From the NCBI GenBank assembly GCA_910579605.1, contig CAJTUG010000005.1:23733-87732 (forward strand): a stretch of DNA of 64,000 bases, given 5' to 3'. Below the pieces are notes generated by a model, which ran no database searches, was not told the origin of the DNA, and saw only the letters and a program-made list of their open reading frames with translations. Position numbers and translations under genes: made by a program. The stretch's first letter is position 1, and every line of letters starts with the position of its first letter. The DNA is from an uncultured Muribaculaceae bacterium (GTDB taxonomy: Bacteria; Bacteroidota; Bacteroidia; Bacteroidales; Muribaculaceae). Shown one piece after another: positions 18,886 to 28,920 of this stretch.

Positions 18886-21510
18886 ATGCTCACGGCTAAA
18901 GAAATCCGACAATCATTTAAAGATTTTTTCGAAGGTAAAGGTCACCACATAGTGCCTTCTGCTCCTATGGTTATCAAAGACGATCCCACACTGATGTTTA
19001 CCAACGCGGGAATGAATCAGTTTAAAGACATTATCCTTGGAAACATAGCGCCGAAATACCGTCGAGTTGCAGATTCGCAAAAATGCTTGCGTGTCAGCGG
19101 CAAACACAATGACCTTGAGGAAGTAGGTCTCGACACCTACCACCACACCATGTTCGAAATGCTCGGAAACTGGAGTTTCGGAGATTATTTCAAAAAAGAA
19201 GCCATAGACATGGCTTGGGAATATCTTGTAGACGTTCTCCACCTAAACCCCGAGCGCCTTTATGCCACCGTTTTCGAAGGGTCGCCAGCCGAAGGTCTCG
19301 CCCGCGACGACGAAGCAGCTTCTATTTGGGAAAAACATCTCCCGGCAAATCATATAATCAACGGGAATAAACACGATAATTTCTGGGAAATGGGAGATAC
19401 CGGCCCATGCGGTCCATGCTCCGAAATACACATAGACCTCCGCAGCGACGAAGAACGGGCAGAAATCGACGGTGCAACACTCGTAAACAAAGACAACCCT
19501 CAGGTTATTGAGATATGGAACCTCGTTTTCATGCAATATAACCGCAAAGCCGACGGGTCTCTGGAACCGCTACCGGCAAAAGTTATAGACACCGGTATGG
19601 GATTTGAACGCCTTTGCATGGCACTCCAAGGAAAAACGTCAAACTACGACACCGATGTCTTCACTCCTCTAATCAACAAAATATCGTCGCTCTCAGGTAA
19701 AGAGTATGGCAAAGACCACCATGTAGACGTTGCTATGCGCGTAATTGCCGACCATGTCCGCACCATAGCTTTCTCTATTGCCGACAGCCAATTGCCATCT
19801 AACGCAAAAGCGGGCTACGTTATACGCCGTATATTGCGCCGTGCCGTCAGGTATGCATATACTTTCTTGGGTCAAAAGAAAGCCTTCATGTATCGCCTGG
19901 TAGACACCCTCATAGAAAGCATGGGAGATGCTTACCCTGAAATTGTTGCTCAGCGCGAATTGATAATGAAAGTTATCAAAGAAGAAGAAGACGCGTTCCT
20001 CCGCACTCTTGAAAACGGCATAAAATTGCTTGACGATGCAGTGAAAGCAGCAAAAGACAAAGGCCTTACAGAAATTTCAGGCAAGCAAGCATTCACCCTC
20101 TACGACACCTACGGTTTCCCCTTAGACCTCACATTACTTATCCTCAAAGACTACGGCATGACCGCAGATCTCGCAGGTTTTGAAAAAGAAATGGCAGAAC
20201 AGAAAAACCGTGCTCGCGCTGCGGCATCTGTAGAAGCTTCCGATTGGGTTACCGTAAACGAAGGAGAACAAGAATTCGTAGGCTATGACCAAACTGAAAC
20301 CGATGCAAAAATCCTTCGCTACCGCCACGTAAAACAGAAAAACCGCGATTACTACCAGATTATCTTAGACCGTACACCTTTCTATGCCGAAATGGGTGGA
20401 CAAGTTGGAGACCGCGGAACTCTTATAGACACACAAAGCGGCCAACGCATTGAGATTTTTGATACAAAAAGGGAAAACGGTATAGGCGTACATCTCGTTA
20501 AAGAACTCCCTGCAAACCCCTCTGCATCGTTCAAAGCAGAAATAGACACAGAAAACCGTCAAGCAATAGCTCGCAACCACACTGCCACCCATCTTCTTCA
20601 TCACGCTCTCCGCGAAGTATTAGGCACCCACGTAGAGCAAAAAGGATCATTCGTATCTCCAGATGTGCTGCGATTTGATTTCTCGCATTTCCAGAAAGTC
20701 AGCCCGGAAGAATTAGCCAAAGTTGAACGCCTGGCAAATGCTGCTGTTCGCAAAGCAATTGCCCGCGACGAACACCGCAACGTCCCCATTGCCGAAGCTC
20801 GCCAAATGGGCGCCATGGCATTATTCGGTGAGAAATATGGCGATGAAGTACGTGTTATCCGCTACGGCGACTCCGTAGAACTCTGTGGCGGCACTCATGT
20901 TGAAAATACCGGCAATATCGGAATGATAAAAATTATATCCGAATCAAGTATAGCCGCAGGTATACGTCGTATCGAAGCTATCACTGGGCCGGCGGTAGAA
21001 GACGCCATTGCAGAACTCGGCAATACCCTCAAAACTATTTCGGCCATGTTCAACAACGTTCCCGACGTCGTTTCGGCTCTCCGCCGCGCCCTTGACGAGA
21101 ATACAGACCTCCGTCATCAAGCCGAAGAATATTTCAACGAACGCGTCAACAACCTTGCAACCCAGCTGTTAGATAAAGCAAGCACAACAGCCAACGGAAT
21201 AAAACTCGTTGTTCTCAAAGGTATCCGTTTGCCGGAAATCCCAAAAGCCTTGGTTTCGGCATTGCGCGGCATGAGCCCCAAAGCCACAGCCTTTGTTGCA
21301 GCAACAAAAGACCCCTCAGGCAAGCCATTGCTCACTGTCGCTTTCACCGAAGACCTCACCCCAACCCTCAATGCCGGACAAATAGTAAGAACTGCCGCCA
21401 AAGAGATTAAAGGCGGTGGCGGTGGGCAACCAGGTTTTGCGCAAGCCGGTGGCAAAGATGCCGAAGGTCTTGAAAAGGCTTTCAACGTAATGATCGACGC
21501 AATTAAATAA
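18886..21510 (+). CDS. alaS: Alanine--tRNA ligase
   Basis: Class II synthetase charging tRNA-Ala; 874 residues, full length. Catalytic-domain signatures include [15 protein letters not shown] and [13 protein letters not shown] [13 protein letters not shown]. The editing domain carries the zinc ligands HTATH (about residue 565) and CGGTHV (about 666). The C-terminal C-Ala domain with its Gly-rich [14 protein letters not shown] is complete. Single-gene transcript, preceded by its own promoter and followed by a strong hairpin. Confidence 0.98.
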   Translation: MLTAKEIRQSFKDFFEGKGHHIVPSAPMVIKDDPTLMFTNAGMNQFKDIILGNIAPKYRRVADSQKCLRVSGKHNDLEEVGLDTYHHTMFEMLGNWSFGDYFKKEAIDMAWEYLVDVLHLNPERLYATVFEGSPAEGLARDDEAASIWEKHLPANHIINGNKHDNFWEMGDTGPCGPCSEIHIDLRSDEERAEIDGATLVNKDNPQVIEIWNLVFMQYNRKADGSLEPLPAKVIDTGMGFERLCMALQGKTSNYDTDVFTPLINKISSLSGKEYGKDHHVDVAMRVIADHVRTIAFSIADSQLPSNAKAGYVIRRILRRAVRYAYTFLGQKKAFMYRLVDTLIESMGDAYPEIVAQRELIMKVIKEEEDAFLRTLENGIKLLDDAVKAAKDKGLTEISGKQAFTLYDTYGFPLDLTLLILKDYGMTADLAGFEKEMAEQKNRARAAASVEASDWVTVNEGEQEFVGYDQTETDAKILRYRHVKQKNRDYYQIILDRTPFYAEMGGQVGDRGTLIDTQSGQRIEIFDTKRENGIGVHLVKELPANPSASFKAEIDTENRQAIARNHTATHLLHHALREVLGTHVEQKGSFVSPDVLRFDFSHFQKVSPEELAKVERLANAAVRKAIARDEHRNVPIAEARQMGAMALFGEKYGDEVRVIRYGDSVELCGGTHVENTGNIGMIKIISESSIAAGIRRIEAITGPAVEDAIAELGNTLKTISAMFNNVPDVVSALRRALDENTDLRHQAEEYFNERVNNLATQLLDKASTTANGIKLVVLKGIRLPEIPKALVSALRGMSPKATAFVAATKDPSGKPLLTVAFTEDLTPTLNAGQIVRTAAKEIKGGGGGQPGFAQAGGKDAEGLEKAFNVMIDAIK

Positions 21511-21533
21511 AAATCTATCTTTTAACACTTACG

Positions 21534-21574
21534 ACAACAACGCCTCGGGATTTATCGTCCCGAGGCGTTGTTGT
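21534..21574 (+). terminator. Strong hairpin between alaS and queA (probable bidirectional terminator)
   Basis: A perfect 17-bp stem (acaacaacgcctcggga and its complement) with a 7-nt loop, between two convergent genes. No clear T tract follows on either strand, so its efficiency as an intrinsic terminator is uncertain, but position and stability fit. Confidence 0.7.
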
Positions 21575-21631
21575 TGGAAATACGTGTAGAACTTTCAGAT
21601 TATACCGTAATATAGAACATTTTCTATCCAA

Positions 21632-22834
21632 TCATTTCAAAAAAAGACATGCATCGCCATAACTGAGAAAACGATAATCACTTTCTAATGCATGACGATA
21701 AATTTCTTGCCAGCCACCGCCTAAAAAGGCCGAAACAAGCAACAAAAGCGTAGATTGCGGTTGGTGGAAATTTGTTACCATTCCCGAAACGATCCGATAT
21801 ACATAACCCGGCGCTATTATTATGCGTGTCCTGGCTATGAGAACATCGGAATCGATGCTATCAAGATAGTCTTCTATGGCACATAACGACTTAAAAGCCT
21901 CAATCTCTGTCAACTCACTATCATAAGGCACCCACTGAGGCACCTCTCCATCCCATCTCCCTGATAAAATGAGCTTGCCTATGTGGTATAGGCTTTCAAG
22001 AGTTCTAACTGTGGTTGTACCGACAGCCACAATATGCTTTCCTTCCTGGATAGCGCACCGAAGACTGGCAATTGTCGCTTTAGGAACAGTTATGAACTCG
22101 CTATGCATATCGTGCTCGCCTATAGTCTCCGATTTAACCGGGCGAAAAGTGCCGGCTCCAACATGAAGCGTAACCTCATAGCGTGGTATCCCAGCCTTGG
22201 AAATTGCATCAAGAACCTCCGGCGTAAAATGCAGTCCGGCTGTAGGAGCTGCAACAGAGCCTTCTATATGACTATAGACAGTCTGATAATCTCGGGAATC
22301 CGACGGTTCCGATTCACGGCAAAGATATGGCGGTATAGGTATTTGTCCCAACTTGGAAATAATGTCAGAAAAAGTGTAATCTTCGTTGTCCCACGCAAAA
22401 ATCACTTTATTTGCATCATCTTGGTACCTTCGGGCCGTCAAGACACAATCGTCGCCAACTTTAGCCTCCAAAGCCCCATCTTTCCAACGCTTGGAATTAC
22501 CAACCAGCACATTCCACACACACTCTCTTCTCGATGCAAATGCGCGTTCATAGTCTGCAGGGAAAGCCGGTTCAAGGCAGAAAATCTCAATTTTCGCTCC
22601 CGTAGATTTTTCAAAATGCAAACGCGCATTAATAACTCTTGTGTTATTATAAACCAGCACAGAGTCTTCAGGAAGCAACGACGGCAAAGAAGAAAAAATC
22701 TCATCTCTTATTCTGCCTTGAGAATCTCTAAAAAGCAATTTGCATGCATCGCGCTGAGCAAGCGGGTGTTTTGCTATCCTTTCAGCCGGAAGTGGATAGT
22801 TATATTCTTCAATTCTTATATCTCGAGGATTCAT
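21632..22834 (-). CDS. queA: S-adenosylmethionine:tRNA ribosyltransferase-isomerase (QueA family)
   Basis: Makes epoxyqueuosine from preQ1 in tRNA by transferring the ribosyl part of SAM. The 400-residue product has the family core GSVAAPTAGLHFTPEVL and VTLHVGAGTFRPVK plus the C-terminal TNFHQPQSTLLLLV. A TTG three codons upstream (22843) is possible, but ATG 22834 fits the nearby -7 element better. The N-terminal half (IEEYNYPLPAERIAKHPLAQ, CLEPAFPADYE) resembles the longer, divergent second QueA that I recall in Bacteroides alongside the canonical one. A second copy elsewhere in the genome would be expected; if so, this paralogue's exact substrate is uncertain. Confidence 0.88.
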   Translation of the reverse strand: MNPRDIRIEEYNYPLPAERIAKHPLAQRDACKLLFRDSQGRIRDEIFSSLPSLLPEDSVLVYNNTRVINARLHFEKSTGAKIEIFCLEPAFPADYERAFASRRECVWNVLVGNSKRWKDGALEAKVGDDCVLTARRYQDDANKVIFAWDNEDYTFSDIISKLGQIPIPPYLCRESEPSDSRDYQTVYSHIEGSVAAPTAGLHFTPEVLDAISKAGIPRYEVTLHVGAGTFRPVKSETIGEHDMHSEFITVPKATIASLRCAIQEGKHIVAVGTTTVRTLESLYHIGKLILSGRWDGEVPQWVPYDSELTEIEAFKSLCAIEDYLDSIDSDVLIARTRIIIAPGYVYRIVSGMVTNFHQPQSTLLLLVSAFLGGGWQEIYRHALESDYRFLSYGDACLFLK

Positions 22835-22852
22835 TATTCTCAAATTTTAATG

Positions 22853-22860
22853 CAAAGGTA
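22853..22860 (-). promoter_or_regulatory. -7 element for queA
   Basis: The minus strand reads TACCTTTG (TAnnTTTG), with a predicted start about 12 nt before ATG 22834. The region 20 bp upstream lies in the next terminator and has no TTTG box. Confidence 0.45.
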
Positions 22861-22865
22861 CAAAA

Positions 22866-22903
22866 AAACGCCGGCAATTGCTAATCTGCAATTGCCGGCG
22901 TTT
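22866..22903 (-). terminator. Terminator of the FadL-like gene
   Basis: A perfect 16-bp stem (aaacgccggcaattgc / complement) around a 6-nt loop, 18 bp past the stop of the minus-strand porin gene. The minus-strand transcript continues into a run of Ts: a textbook intrinsic terminator. Confidence 0.9.
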
Positions 22904-22920
22904 AATATCATATCGGTTTT

Positions 22921-24531
22921 TCAGAAGCGGAAACCGGTAGAGAGAACTATATTGTTATGCTTTGTAGAAATTTCAGCAGTAGGTGTCGGACCTTCATAAC
23001 CGGCAAAATTGGATGTGTAAGCACTGAATTTGCTGTTTCGAGTGGTATGCTGGTAAGCAAGGTCAATATACCATGCCTGATAACGGTAACCTATACCTAC
23101 ACAAATATTGTTTACCGATTTATTGAAAGAATAACTCGGATCGGTACCTGCGGTAGATATCGCCATGCGTCCATCAAGAGCCGCTTCGCGTGTTGTTTCC
23201 GACTGATAGTTGTATCCCAACCGCGCGCTGAAACTCGGAGTGATTCTATATTCCAAACCCACTCGGAATATATTAGCTGCCTTAAAATAATCTTTTATAC
23301 ATGCGTTCATCGCATCGTCTTTCACATATGAGCTTCCCCAATTGCTATAGTCCTCATATTTCATAGACATATCGTTGTAGGCAACCCGTTCGTAATCTGC
23401 ACTGATAATAGCCGAACTGCCGATAACAGCCGAAGCCCCGACCATAAAACGCCAAGGAGTGTTCAATCTCCAGTTATAGTCATAATCATCGGTATATTCG
23501 CGGCCACTATTAGTATTACGGGATGTATACGGAGTATAGTTATATTGGGTAACCTCTCCATATCCGACATTGTTGAGATGCATCCATGTAGGAGTGTGGA
23601 CAGCAACACCTATACGTAGGAAATCAAGCGGACGGACAATGACACCAAACTTAAGATTCGCGCCCGTACCACTCATACTCTTGTAGTTATACAGGTTAAA
23701 ACCGGCGTTCCCTGATGTAAGACCATCTGTAGCCTTATCATATACCAACGCGTTTTCCATACTTTCGCTATAGTTAATCTCACGTTGATAATTCATATCT
23801 ACAATGCCAACACCCAACCCCCAATAAACAAGATCGGATACATTACCGCCGAAATCAATATTATACTCATCGGTATATCCCCATTCGTGAACCTCGTATA
23901 GAGCGTCTCCCATGGTGCCGTTTTGGAACAAACCTGCATATGAATCGTTAGAGCCGTCATTATTTATCATCAGCGAATTATATGCCAACACAGAAAGCCA
24001 ATCTTCTGAACTGTCTATATAAGGATTATAGTCTTCGCCAAAAAGTAAATTTTTGGAATCTATGCCCTGTGTAAACGATGCTACATAATTGGATAGAGAA
24101 GTCCCTGTCGACGCATTATAACCTTTGAAACGGCGATCAAAAGAATTAATCCTGCTGTAGCCAACGCCCCAATTGAAATTGCGTAGAGTCCCGCTAAGTT
24201 TGGCAACACCCACATACCCGAAATTGTCAAAAAAAGCTTTAGTATTATTTACCGAAATTTTATCTGACTCCGTAGTGGTTTCGTTACTCCTTATGCTTAT
24301 ATCAAACCCCAAACCAATATCGCTATGGCGGTAAATACCTATACCGGCAGGGTTTTGTGTCAAAGTCGACAAATCGCCGCCAAGCGACGTGAAAGCACCA
24401 CCCATAGACACGAATCGGGCGGTACCCCTAAGTTCTGTTGGTGTGAGCGTATATGCATCCATTGCGCTTTGCGCCAAGGTGCTGAATGATATGGCTGCCA
24501 TTGCGGCAATGCCGACGATTGTTCTGCGCAT
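22921..24531 (-). CDS. Outer-membrane protein, OmpP1/FadL/TodX-like
   Basis: Predicted beta-barrel transporter for hydrophobic molecules. The frame opens at 24594, but ATG 24531 begins a proper signal peptide (MRRTIVGIAAMAAISFSTLA) and avoids overlap with the upstream terminator. The 536-residue product has the FadL-like N-terminal plug segment (GTARFVSMGGAFTSLGGDLS, then TQNPAGIG) and many alternating aromatic strands, closing VLSTGFRF with a terminal Phe. Such proteins are often labelled hemin receptor or fatty-acid transporter in Bacteroidetes; the substrate cannot be told from sequence. Upstream is a low-complexity secreted protein. Confidence 0.82.
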   Translation of the reverse strand: MRRTIVGIAAMAAISFSTLAQSAMDAYTLTPTELRGTARFVSMGGAFTSLGGDLSTLTQNPAGIGIYRHSDIGLGFDISIRSNETTTESDKISVNNTKAFFDNFGYVGVAKLSGTLRNFNWGVGYSRINSFDRRFKGYNASTGTSLSNYVASFTQGIDSKNLLFGEDYNPYIDSSEDWLSVLAYNSLMINNDGSNDSYAGLFQNGTMGDALYEVHEWGYTDEYNIDFGGNVSDLVYWGLGVGIVDMNYQREINYSESMENALVYDKATDGLTSGNAGFNLYNYKSMSGTGANLKFGVIVRPLDFLRIGVAVHTPTWMHLNNVGYGEVTQYNYTPYTSRNTNSGREYTDDYDYNWRLNTPWRFMVGASAVIGSSAIISADYERVAYNDMSMKYEDYSNWGSSYVKDDAMNACIKDYFKAANIFRVGLEYRITPSFSARLGYNYQSETTREAALDGRMAISTAGTDPSYSFNKSVNNICVGIGYRYQAWYIDLAYQHTTRNSKFSAYTSNFAGYEGPTPTAEISTKHNNIVLSTGFRF

Positions 24532-24567
24532 GTTGAAACGTTTTTTATGTTGAAATATTTTTTCAAA

Positions 24568-24606
24568 TAATCTTTTAAGACAGCTATACACCATCTTAAA
24601 AGATTA
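24568..24606 (-). terminator. AU-rich hairpin between two minus-strand genes
   Basis: A perfect 13-bp stem (taatcttttaaga / complement) with a 13-nt loop, about 30 nt after the stop of the upstream gene and about 40 nt before ATG 24531. It could terminate or attenuate transcription, or stabilise the 3' end. A smaller ttgaaa/tttcaa hairpin follows. Confidence 0.55.
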
Positions 24607-24635
24607 ACATAAATACATGATTATTAGTTCAAATA

Positions 24636-25883
24636 TCAACGGCCTCTGCGAGATCCGCCCCCACCAGTGCTATGACCACCGCCATAGCTTCCGCCACGGC
24701 TACCGCCAAAGCTGCTGCCCGAACTACGATATGAGTTATTGTTACGATTAGACGAACTGCTATTATTGCGGTAGCTGTTTTGGTTGGTACGGTTCCTGTT
24801 GGAATTATTGTAATTGGAGGAGCTTCCCTGGTTGCGCCCACGCTGGCTGTTGTTGGAAGGTGTAGATACCGAAGAAGGCACAGACGGACGAGATGGGCTT
24901 ACTACCGTAGCAGACCCGACGTTGTTTCCAGGCCGAACAGTTCCCAAAGAGCCCGGACGAGAAGTCCCCATAGCACCTGGACGTATTGTGCCGCTTGACG
25001 GACGACCCATATTACCGGGACGGGTACTGCCCGAAGGCGATGTAGCTTGATTGCTGCCCGGACGGCGATTGCCTCCTACAGACGACGATGGTCTGTGAAC
25101 TCCAGATGCCCCATACGAAGGACGATGCGGACGGGAAGCTCCGGGTGATGTCGGACGCCATGCATGCGACGGACCGTGGCCTGGTCCATGCCAATGACCG
25201 GGACCATGGCCTGGCCATGGATGTGGATGATGCCATCCGCCCCAGCCCCAAGAGAACCATGGATCATAGCCCCAAGACCAACCATACCAAGGACCGAAAT
25301 TAAAACCCCAACCGAAACCTGAATTCCAGTAATATGGCGAATATGCATAGTAGGGCGCGTAGCTGCCCCACATGTAATAAGGCAAGCCATAGCGCCAAGA
25401 CCAATCCGAATAAACAGACAACGGGTCTACGCTATTTATCACATACACGTTGATATCTTGTTCAGAGGGCGTAGAATAGTAGTACTCCATCAATGCCGTA
25501 TCTCCAGATTCAGCAACAACATCTGGGTTATAGAAACGTTCTATACGGCGAGTATACGAAAAATCGGGTTGCAAAGCATCATTTGCCTGCGCCGAACTTT
25601 CCGAAATATTACGGCGATTATATGTATCCACATCCATCTGAAGCGGACGGGTACTTTCTACGTTGTATTTATCCGCAGCAGAATAGCTTTGTTGCTGAGC
25701 TTGCTTTTGCGCTTGCTTTTTGCGCCATTCTTCTTCTGCGGCCTTACGAGCCTGCTCTTTCTTTGCAGCCTTTGCAGGTGAATAATACAAATCGTCTTCA
25801 TAATCTTGAGCCGAAAGGCTGCTCCCCACAAGGGAAAAAGCGCCAAGAAGCATCAAGGATAATATGCGGGTGTAAACTTTCAT
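24636..25883 (-). CDS. Secreted low-complexity protein rich in Trp/Tyr, Pro-Gly-His and Ser/Asn
   Basis: I do not recognise a characterised family. The 415-residue product has a signal peptide (MKVYTRILSLMLLGAFSLVG), an Ala/Lys/Gln-rich helix (residues about 35-70), and a middle segment with aromatic repeats (SYAPYYAYSPYYWNSGFGWG). A His/Pro/Gly block (HHPHPWPGHGPGHWHGPGHG) holds about eight histidines. The last 150 residues are Ser/Pro/Arg/Gly, then Asn/Ser/Arg, ending GGGGSRRGR. Similar aromatic/Gly-rich secreted proteins occur across Bacteroidales without a known role. The His block might bind metal (inference). Composition is unlike its neighbours, but the frame is intact. Confidence 0.75.
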   Translation of the reverse strand: MKVYTRILSLMLLGAFSLVGSSLSAQDYEDDLYYSPAKAAKKEQARKAAEEEWRKKQAQKQAQQQSYSAADKYNVESTRPLQMDVDTYNRRNISESSAQANDALQPDFSYTRRIERFYNPDVVAESGDTALMEYYYSTPSEQDINVYVINSVDPLSVYSDWSWRYGLPYYMWGSYAPYYAYSPYYWNSGFGWGFNFGPWYGWSWGYDPWFSWGWGGWHHPHPWPGHGPGHWHGPGHGPSHAWRPTSPGASRPHRPSYGASGVHRPSSSVGGNRRPGSNQATSPSGSTRPGNMGRPSSGTIRPGAMGTSRPGSLGTVRPGNNVGSATVVSPSRPSVPSSVSTPSNNSQRGRNQGSSSNYNNSNRNRTNQNSYRNNSSSSNRNNNSYRSSGSSFGGSRGGSYGGGHSTGGGGSRRGR

Positions 25884-25972
25884 CAGAGAGATATTTAAAT
25901 GTGGTGAAACATCACTTTATATGTCTTTTATCATTAGACACTCAAAGAAGCCAATAGTTTAGCTTATGTGCA

Positions 25973-25980
25973 CAAATATA
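25973..25980 (-). promoter_or_regulatory. -7 element for the low-complexity protein gene
   Basis: The minus strand reads TATATTTG (TAnnTTTG), about 90 bp upstream of ATG 25883. No clear -33 box. Confidence 0.4.
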
Positions 25981-26063
25981 CGCAATTTCAACCATTTTAG
26001 AAGCTTTTTTCGCAGAATCAGGTTGTATTTAAGCATTTTTTGCCAAAAATGTGCAAAATAATT

Positions 26064-26825
26064 TCATTTGCTCAACAACTTGCGATACACGCCTTTACCG
26101 TCGGTAGATTTTCCATATGCAACAACATGCTGAGGACAAATATGATAACAGCGCAAACACATTGCGCACTTGTCGTTCCATCGAGGACCCTCAGCATCCA
26201 TATCTATGTTTCCCATAGGACACGAACGCGAACATAAACCACAGCCGGTACAGCCCGGCAACGCATGGAACGGTTTAGCCGACATCGCAAATTTTTTAAA
26301 CCATGGGAAAATGATTCTGGATTTTACTCCGGGAAAAGCTCCAGGGATAAGGGTATCCGGTCCGCCGTTTATTATAGACTCCGAAATACGCTTTATTGCA
26401 AAGGGAGCTTCTTCCAACTTTTTGTCGACAATCTCTATTGGGTCTACATCAAAGCCTTTCATGAGCACATAAATGTTGGGCATAATGATGGTATGTGCCC
26501 CTACATCTCGCCAAGCTCTCGATTGCATAAGTTTGCGCCATTGCTTGTCTGTGAGACCTGCATCGTCGCCACACGTCGCCAACATATAATGTTTTGCTTG
26601 GCTTGCCGAAGGGAAATCTACAGTTTTAATAAAATTCTCCACTACAGGTGGTACGCCCCAAGAATAAACAGGGAAACACCATACGACCCTCTCGCCGGCC
26701 GATTCTGTAATCTTGCCGCAAGAAAAGAAACTTGCCATATCAGCCACATTGTTGTCATCTAAAAGGTGACCAAGTTCCTGGGCTGCATACCTTGTGTTGC
26801 CGGTACCGCTGAAATAAAGTATCAT
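26064..26825 (-). CDS. EFR1 family ferrodoxin (flavodoxin-like plus 2x[4Fe-4S])
   Basis: Electron-transfer protein of 253 residues. The N-terminal flavodoxin-like FMN fold starts at residue 1 with ILYFSGTGNTRYAAQ and contains WCFPVYSWGVPPVVENF. The C-terminal third carries two ferredoxin motifs, CTGCGLCSRSCP and CAMCLRCYHICP. This fusion is the EFR1 family; its partners are not established. The gene overlaps the upstream DUF2027-Smr gene by 4 bp, so the two are translationally coupled, though no functional link is evident. Confidence 0.9.
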   Translation of the reverse strand: MILYFSGTGNTRYAAQELGHLLDDNNVADMASFFSCGKITESAGERVVWCFPVYSWGVPPVVENFIKTVDFPSASQAKHYMLATCGDDAGLTDKQWRKLMQSRAWRDVGAHTIIMPNIYVLMKGFDVDPIEIVDKKLEEAPFAIKRISESIINGGPDTLIPGAFPGVKSRIIFPWFKKFAMSAKPFHALPGCTGCGLCSRSCPMGNIDMDAEGPRWNDKCAMCLRCYHICPQHVVAYGKSTDGKGVYRKLLSK

Positions 26826-27946
26826 TTCCGACGGTTGGTGCTGCTATTGCTACCTTTTATAGTTACTTGCGTAGCTCCGAAACCGTATTCCCTAAAAGAA
26901 GCATCCTGAACGTCATGCCCCTTATACCTATGCTTAAGTTCTTTCATAATTGCTTGCCGCAAGACGCCCTCACCTTTTCCGTGGATAAAAACTATTTTCT
27001 GTCCGGGACGGCGGAGATTAGCTTCCATAATTTCCGAAAAGCGATCTATCTGGGCATTGAGAATATCAGCAGGTCCGAGTCCGGCTACATTGTCAAGTAA
27101 TTCGGCCGCGTGAAGATCCACTTCTATTATTTCTGAAACAGGCTTGCTGCTCTTTGAACGAGAAACGGCTTGGTCGCGACGATTCTGCAAGTTAACTTGA
27201 CGCTTCTTTTCAAGTATCCCTTGGGCAAGCTGTGCGGAATCCAAAGTCTGCAGCACTGCAGGACGGTCGTTTCCCGTAATCTCAAACGCTATTACCGGGC
27301 CGTCAAAATATTGGTTTGGGCGGAAGCAATGCAACTTGGCAAACTTGGTGGCATCAACTTTCAGTTCTACATCTCCCGGTTGCTTGGGTGCAAACTCTCG
27401 ATTCTGTTTAAATGCCACATATTGCACAAGCATCCGGTCAAATTTTGGCAAATCCTGTTGGAATAGTTCAAAAACGAATTCCTGAATATTCGGTTCAATC
27501 ACCCCTTGATAGCGCAAAGTCCAATTAGAGTCTTCATTGGCACGAGTACTCACGGCCACAAATAGATAGTAGTTTGAATCATTCACCAAATATGCATCGA
27601 AACCACTCTGCGATAAAGATTTAATGTTCTGGGGTTCAAAACCTAAGGTTATATTCACCACATCACCTCCAGCAGTTTCTACAACCGGCAATGCAGTAGG
27701 TTGCGGTGTCGTATCTTTAGAAAAGATTTTCTGAGCTTTTGTATACTCTTCCCGTTCCACCCTTGGTGTTGATTTGGGAGCCGTAGCCTTTGCAACGGCT
27801 GGAGCACCTACAAGCACACACTCCCTGAGCAATACAGGAGTTTCAAAGCCGTCTTCATCTACATATGCTATATTATCTTGGATACGAACCACTACCCCAC
27901 CACCAACAGAGTTGAGGAATCGCACATTATCGCCTACTTTTATCAT
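26822..27946 (-). CDS. DUF2027 and Smr domain protein
   Basis: A 374-residue protein. Upstream codons back to a TTG at 27970 exist, but ATG 27946 (MIKVGDNVRFLNSVGGG) matches the family start and sits 15 nt below a predicted transcription start. The N-terminal SH3-like barrel and DUF2027 middle domain are followed by a C-terminal Smr domain: IIEVDLHAAELLDNV (DLH motif) and IVFIHGKGEGVLRQAI (HGKG motif). Smr domains are nucleases or nucleic-acid-binding modules, known in MutS2. Whether this one cuts is unknown. It heads a two-gene operon with EFR1. Confidence 0.9.
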   Translation of the reverse strand: MIKVGDNVRFLNSVGGGVVVRIQDNIAYVDEDGFETPVLLRECVLVGAPAVAKATAPKSTPRVEREEYTKAQKIFSKDTTPQPTALPVVETAGGDVVNITLGFEPQNIKSLSQSGFDAYLVNDSNYYLFVAVSTRANEDSNWTLRYQGVIEPNIQEFVFELFQQDLPKFDRMLVQYVAFKQNREFAPKQPGDVELKVDATKFAKLHCFRPNQYFDGPVIAFEITGNDRPAVLQTLDSAQLAQGILEKKRQVNLQNRRDQAVSRSKSSKPVSEIIEVDLHAAELLDNVAGLGPADILNAQIDRFSEIMEANLRRPGQKIVFIHGKGEGVLRQAIMKELKHRYKGHDVQDASFREYGFGATQVTIKGSNSSTNRRK

Positions 27947-27967
27947 ATCATCGTATTTTTTAGAACA

Positions 27968-27998
27968 CAAAAGTACACAAAATTATGCTCGTCTCAAA
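27968..27998 (-). promoter_or_regulatory. Promoter of the DUF2027-EFR1 operon
   Basis: On the minus strand: TTTG at 27998-27995, a 19-bp spacer and TACTTTTG at 27975-27968. A second TAATTTTG overlaps at 27985-27978. Predicted leader about 15 nt to ATG 27946, which argues against the TTG start at 27970. Confidence 0.7.
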
Positions 27999-28056
27999 AT
28001 AGATATGGCAAAACTAACCGGAATCTATTTCGAGACAAGCTCGCAAGAAAGGTTAA

Positions 28057-28099
28057 AACGGAAACTGGAATCTATTTGTGTTTACATAGCTTTTCCGTT
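28057..28099 (-). terminator. Possible terminator after the VWA gene
   Basis: The inverted repeat aacggaaa / tttccgtt has a 27-nt loop, 11 nt past the VWA stop, with a short T run beyond on the minus strand. The large loop makes this weak. Confidence 0.4.
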
Positions 28100-28110
28100 G
28101 AATTGAAGAT

Positions 28111-28917
28111 TTAATCCTCTTCGTTGCGTTCGCATTCGTATGCAGCAAAAAACGACATCGTTTCAGGATCACTTATATTTTTCCTCATTTCATCAAATTT
28201 CTCGCGTGATGCCGAAGAACCTCTTGCCCAAACCGACGCGCGGATCAAGTCGGATGTGTTAGTATCAGTGCTAAAAGGTACTGAAACGCCATTTGTCATG
28301 CCCGACAATTCCTTATACCAACCACTCCGTCCTATTGTCACAGTATCAATTTTAATCTTCATCTCAGCAGCCCTATGAGCTACCTGACGCCAATCTATTT
28401 GGTTTCCTTGCACAATATCGCCATATGAATAGCCAAGCCCATGTGGTTCTGCATCGGCAATGAGAAGCACGACTCTCTTGCTGTCGGGTCTCCAAGGAGT
28501 TTCTTCCACTATTTTCTTCAGCACCAATTCGTAGAATTCATCGCCGTCGCCGCCACTGGTATCGCGTGAATTAAGAACAAATTTTACCAAATCATTTTCG
28601 TTGTCTGTAGGCATTAGAACCTGATATGCGTCGCCGAAATTGTCTTTGTCTATCATATCGCAATAGTCGCCAAAAGCCACTAAGCCCAACCGCAAATCCT
28701 CATTATCTTTAAAAAGTTGGGGTATAAGTAGTGAAACATCTTTACGTACGGATCCTATATATGAAGCCATTGAACCGGTGGTATCAAAGGCTATCACCAT
28801 ATCGAGTTTGCCAATTGTCTTGGGAGCTATCTTATTTAGCCCGTCGCACACCTCCAAGACATCGTTATCTTCTTGTTCTTCTACAAATAATTTAATCGTT
28901 TTTTTAGTAGCAGCCAT
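28111..28917 (-). CDS. Cytoplasmic VWA-domain protein
   Basis: A 268-residue protein that is almost entirely one von Willebrand A domain. The MIDAS metal site is intact: DTTGSM at residues 45-50, a downstream Thr in RDTSGGDGDEF, and an Asp in LLIADAEPHG. There is no signal peptide or membrane helix, so it should act in the cytoplasm. The DTTGSM/GGDGDE pattern recalls the VWA part of alpha-kinase-associated proteins, but no kinase is attached. No MoxR ATPase or other usual VWA partner is nearby. Function unknown. Confidence 0.85.
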   Translation of the reverse strand: MAATKKTIKLFVEEQEDNDVLEVCDGLNKIAPKTIGKLDMVIAFDTTGSMASYIGSVRKDVSLLIPQLFKDNEDLRLGLVAFGDYCDMIDKDNFGDAYQVLMPTDNENDLVKFVLNSRDTSGGDGDEFYELVLKKIVEETPWRPDSKRVVLLIADAEPHGLGYSYGDIVQGNQIDWRQVAHRAAEMKIKIDTVTIGRSGWYKELSGMTNGVSVPFSTDTNTSDLIRASVWARGSSASREKFDEMRKNISDPETMSFFAAYECERNEED

Positions 28918-28920
28918 GAT

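Noticed and set aside
22034..22999. A 321-codon plus-strand frame opposite queA and its promoter
   Set aside because: Runs through the queA coding region and the terminator hairpin; composition is not protein-like.
28019..28077. Direct repeat ggaatctattt in the DUF2027-VWA gap
   Set aside because: An 11-bp repeat occurring twice in AT-rich DNA with no further structure; no sign of a mobile element or CRISPR.
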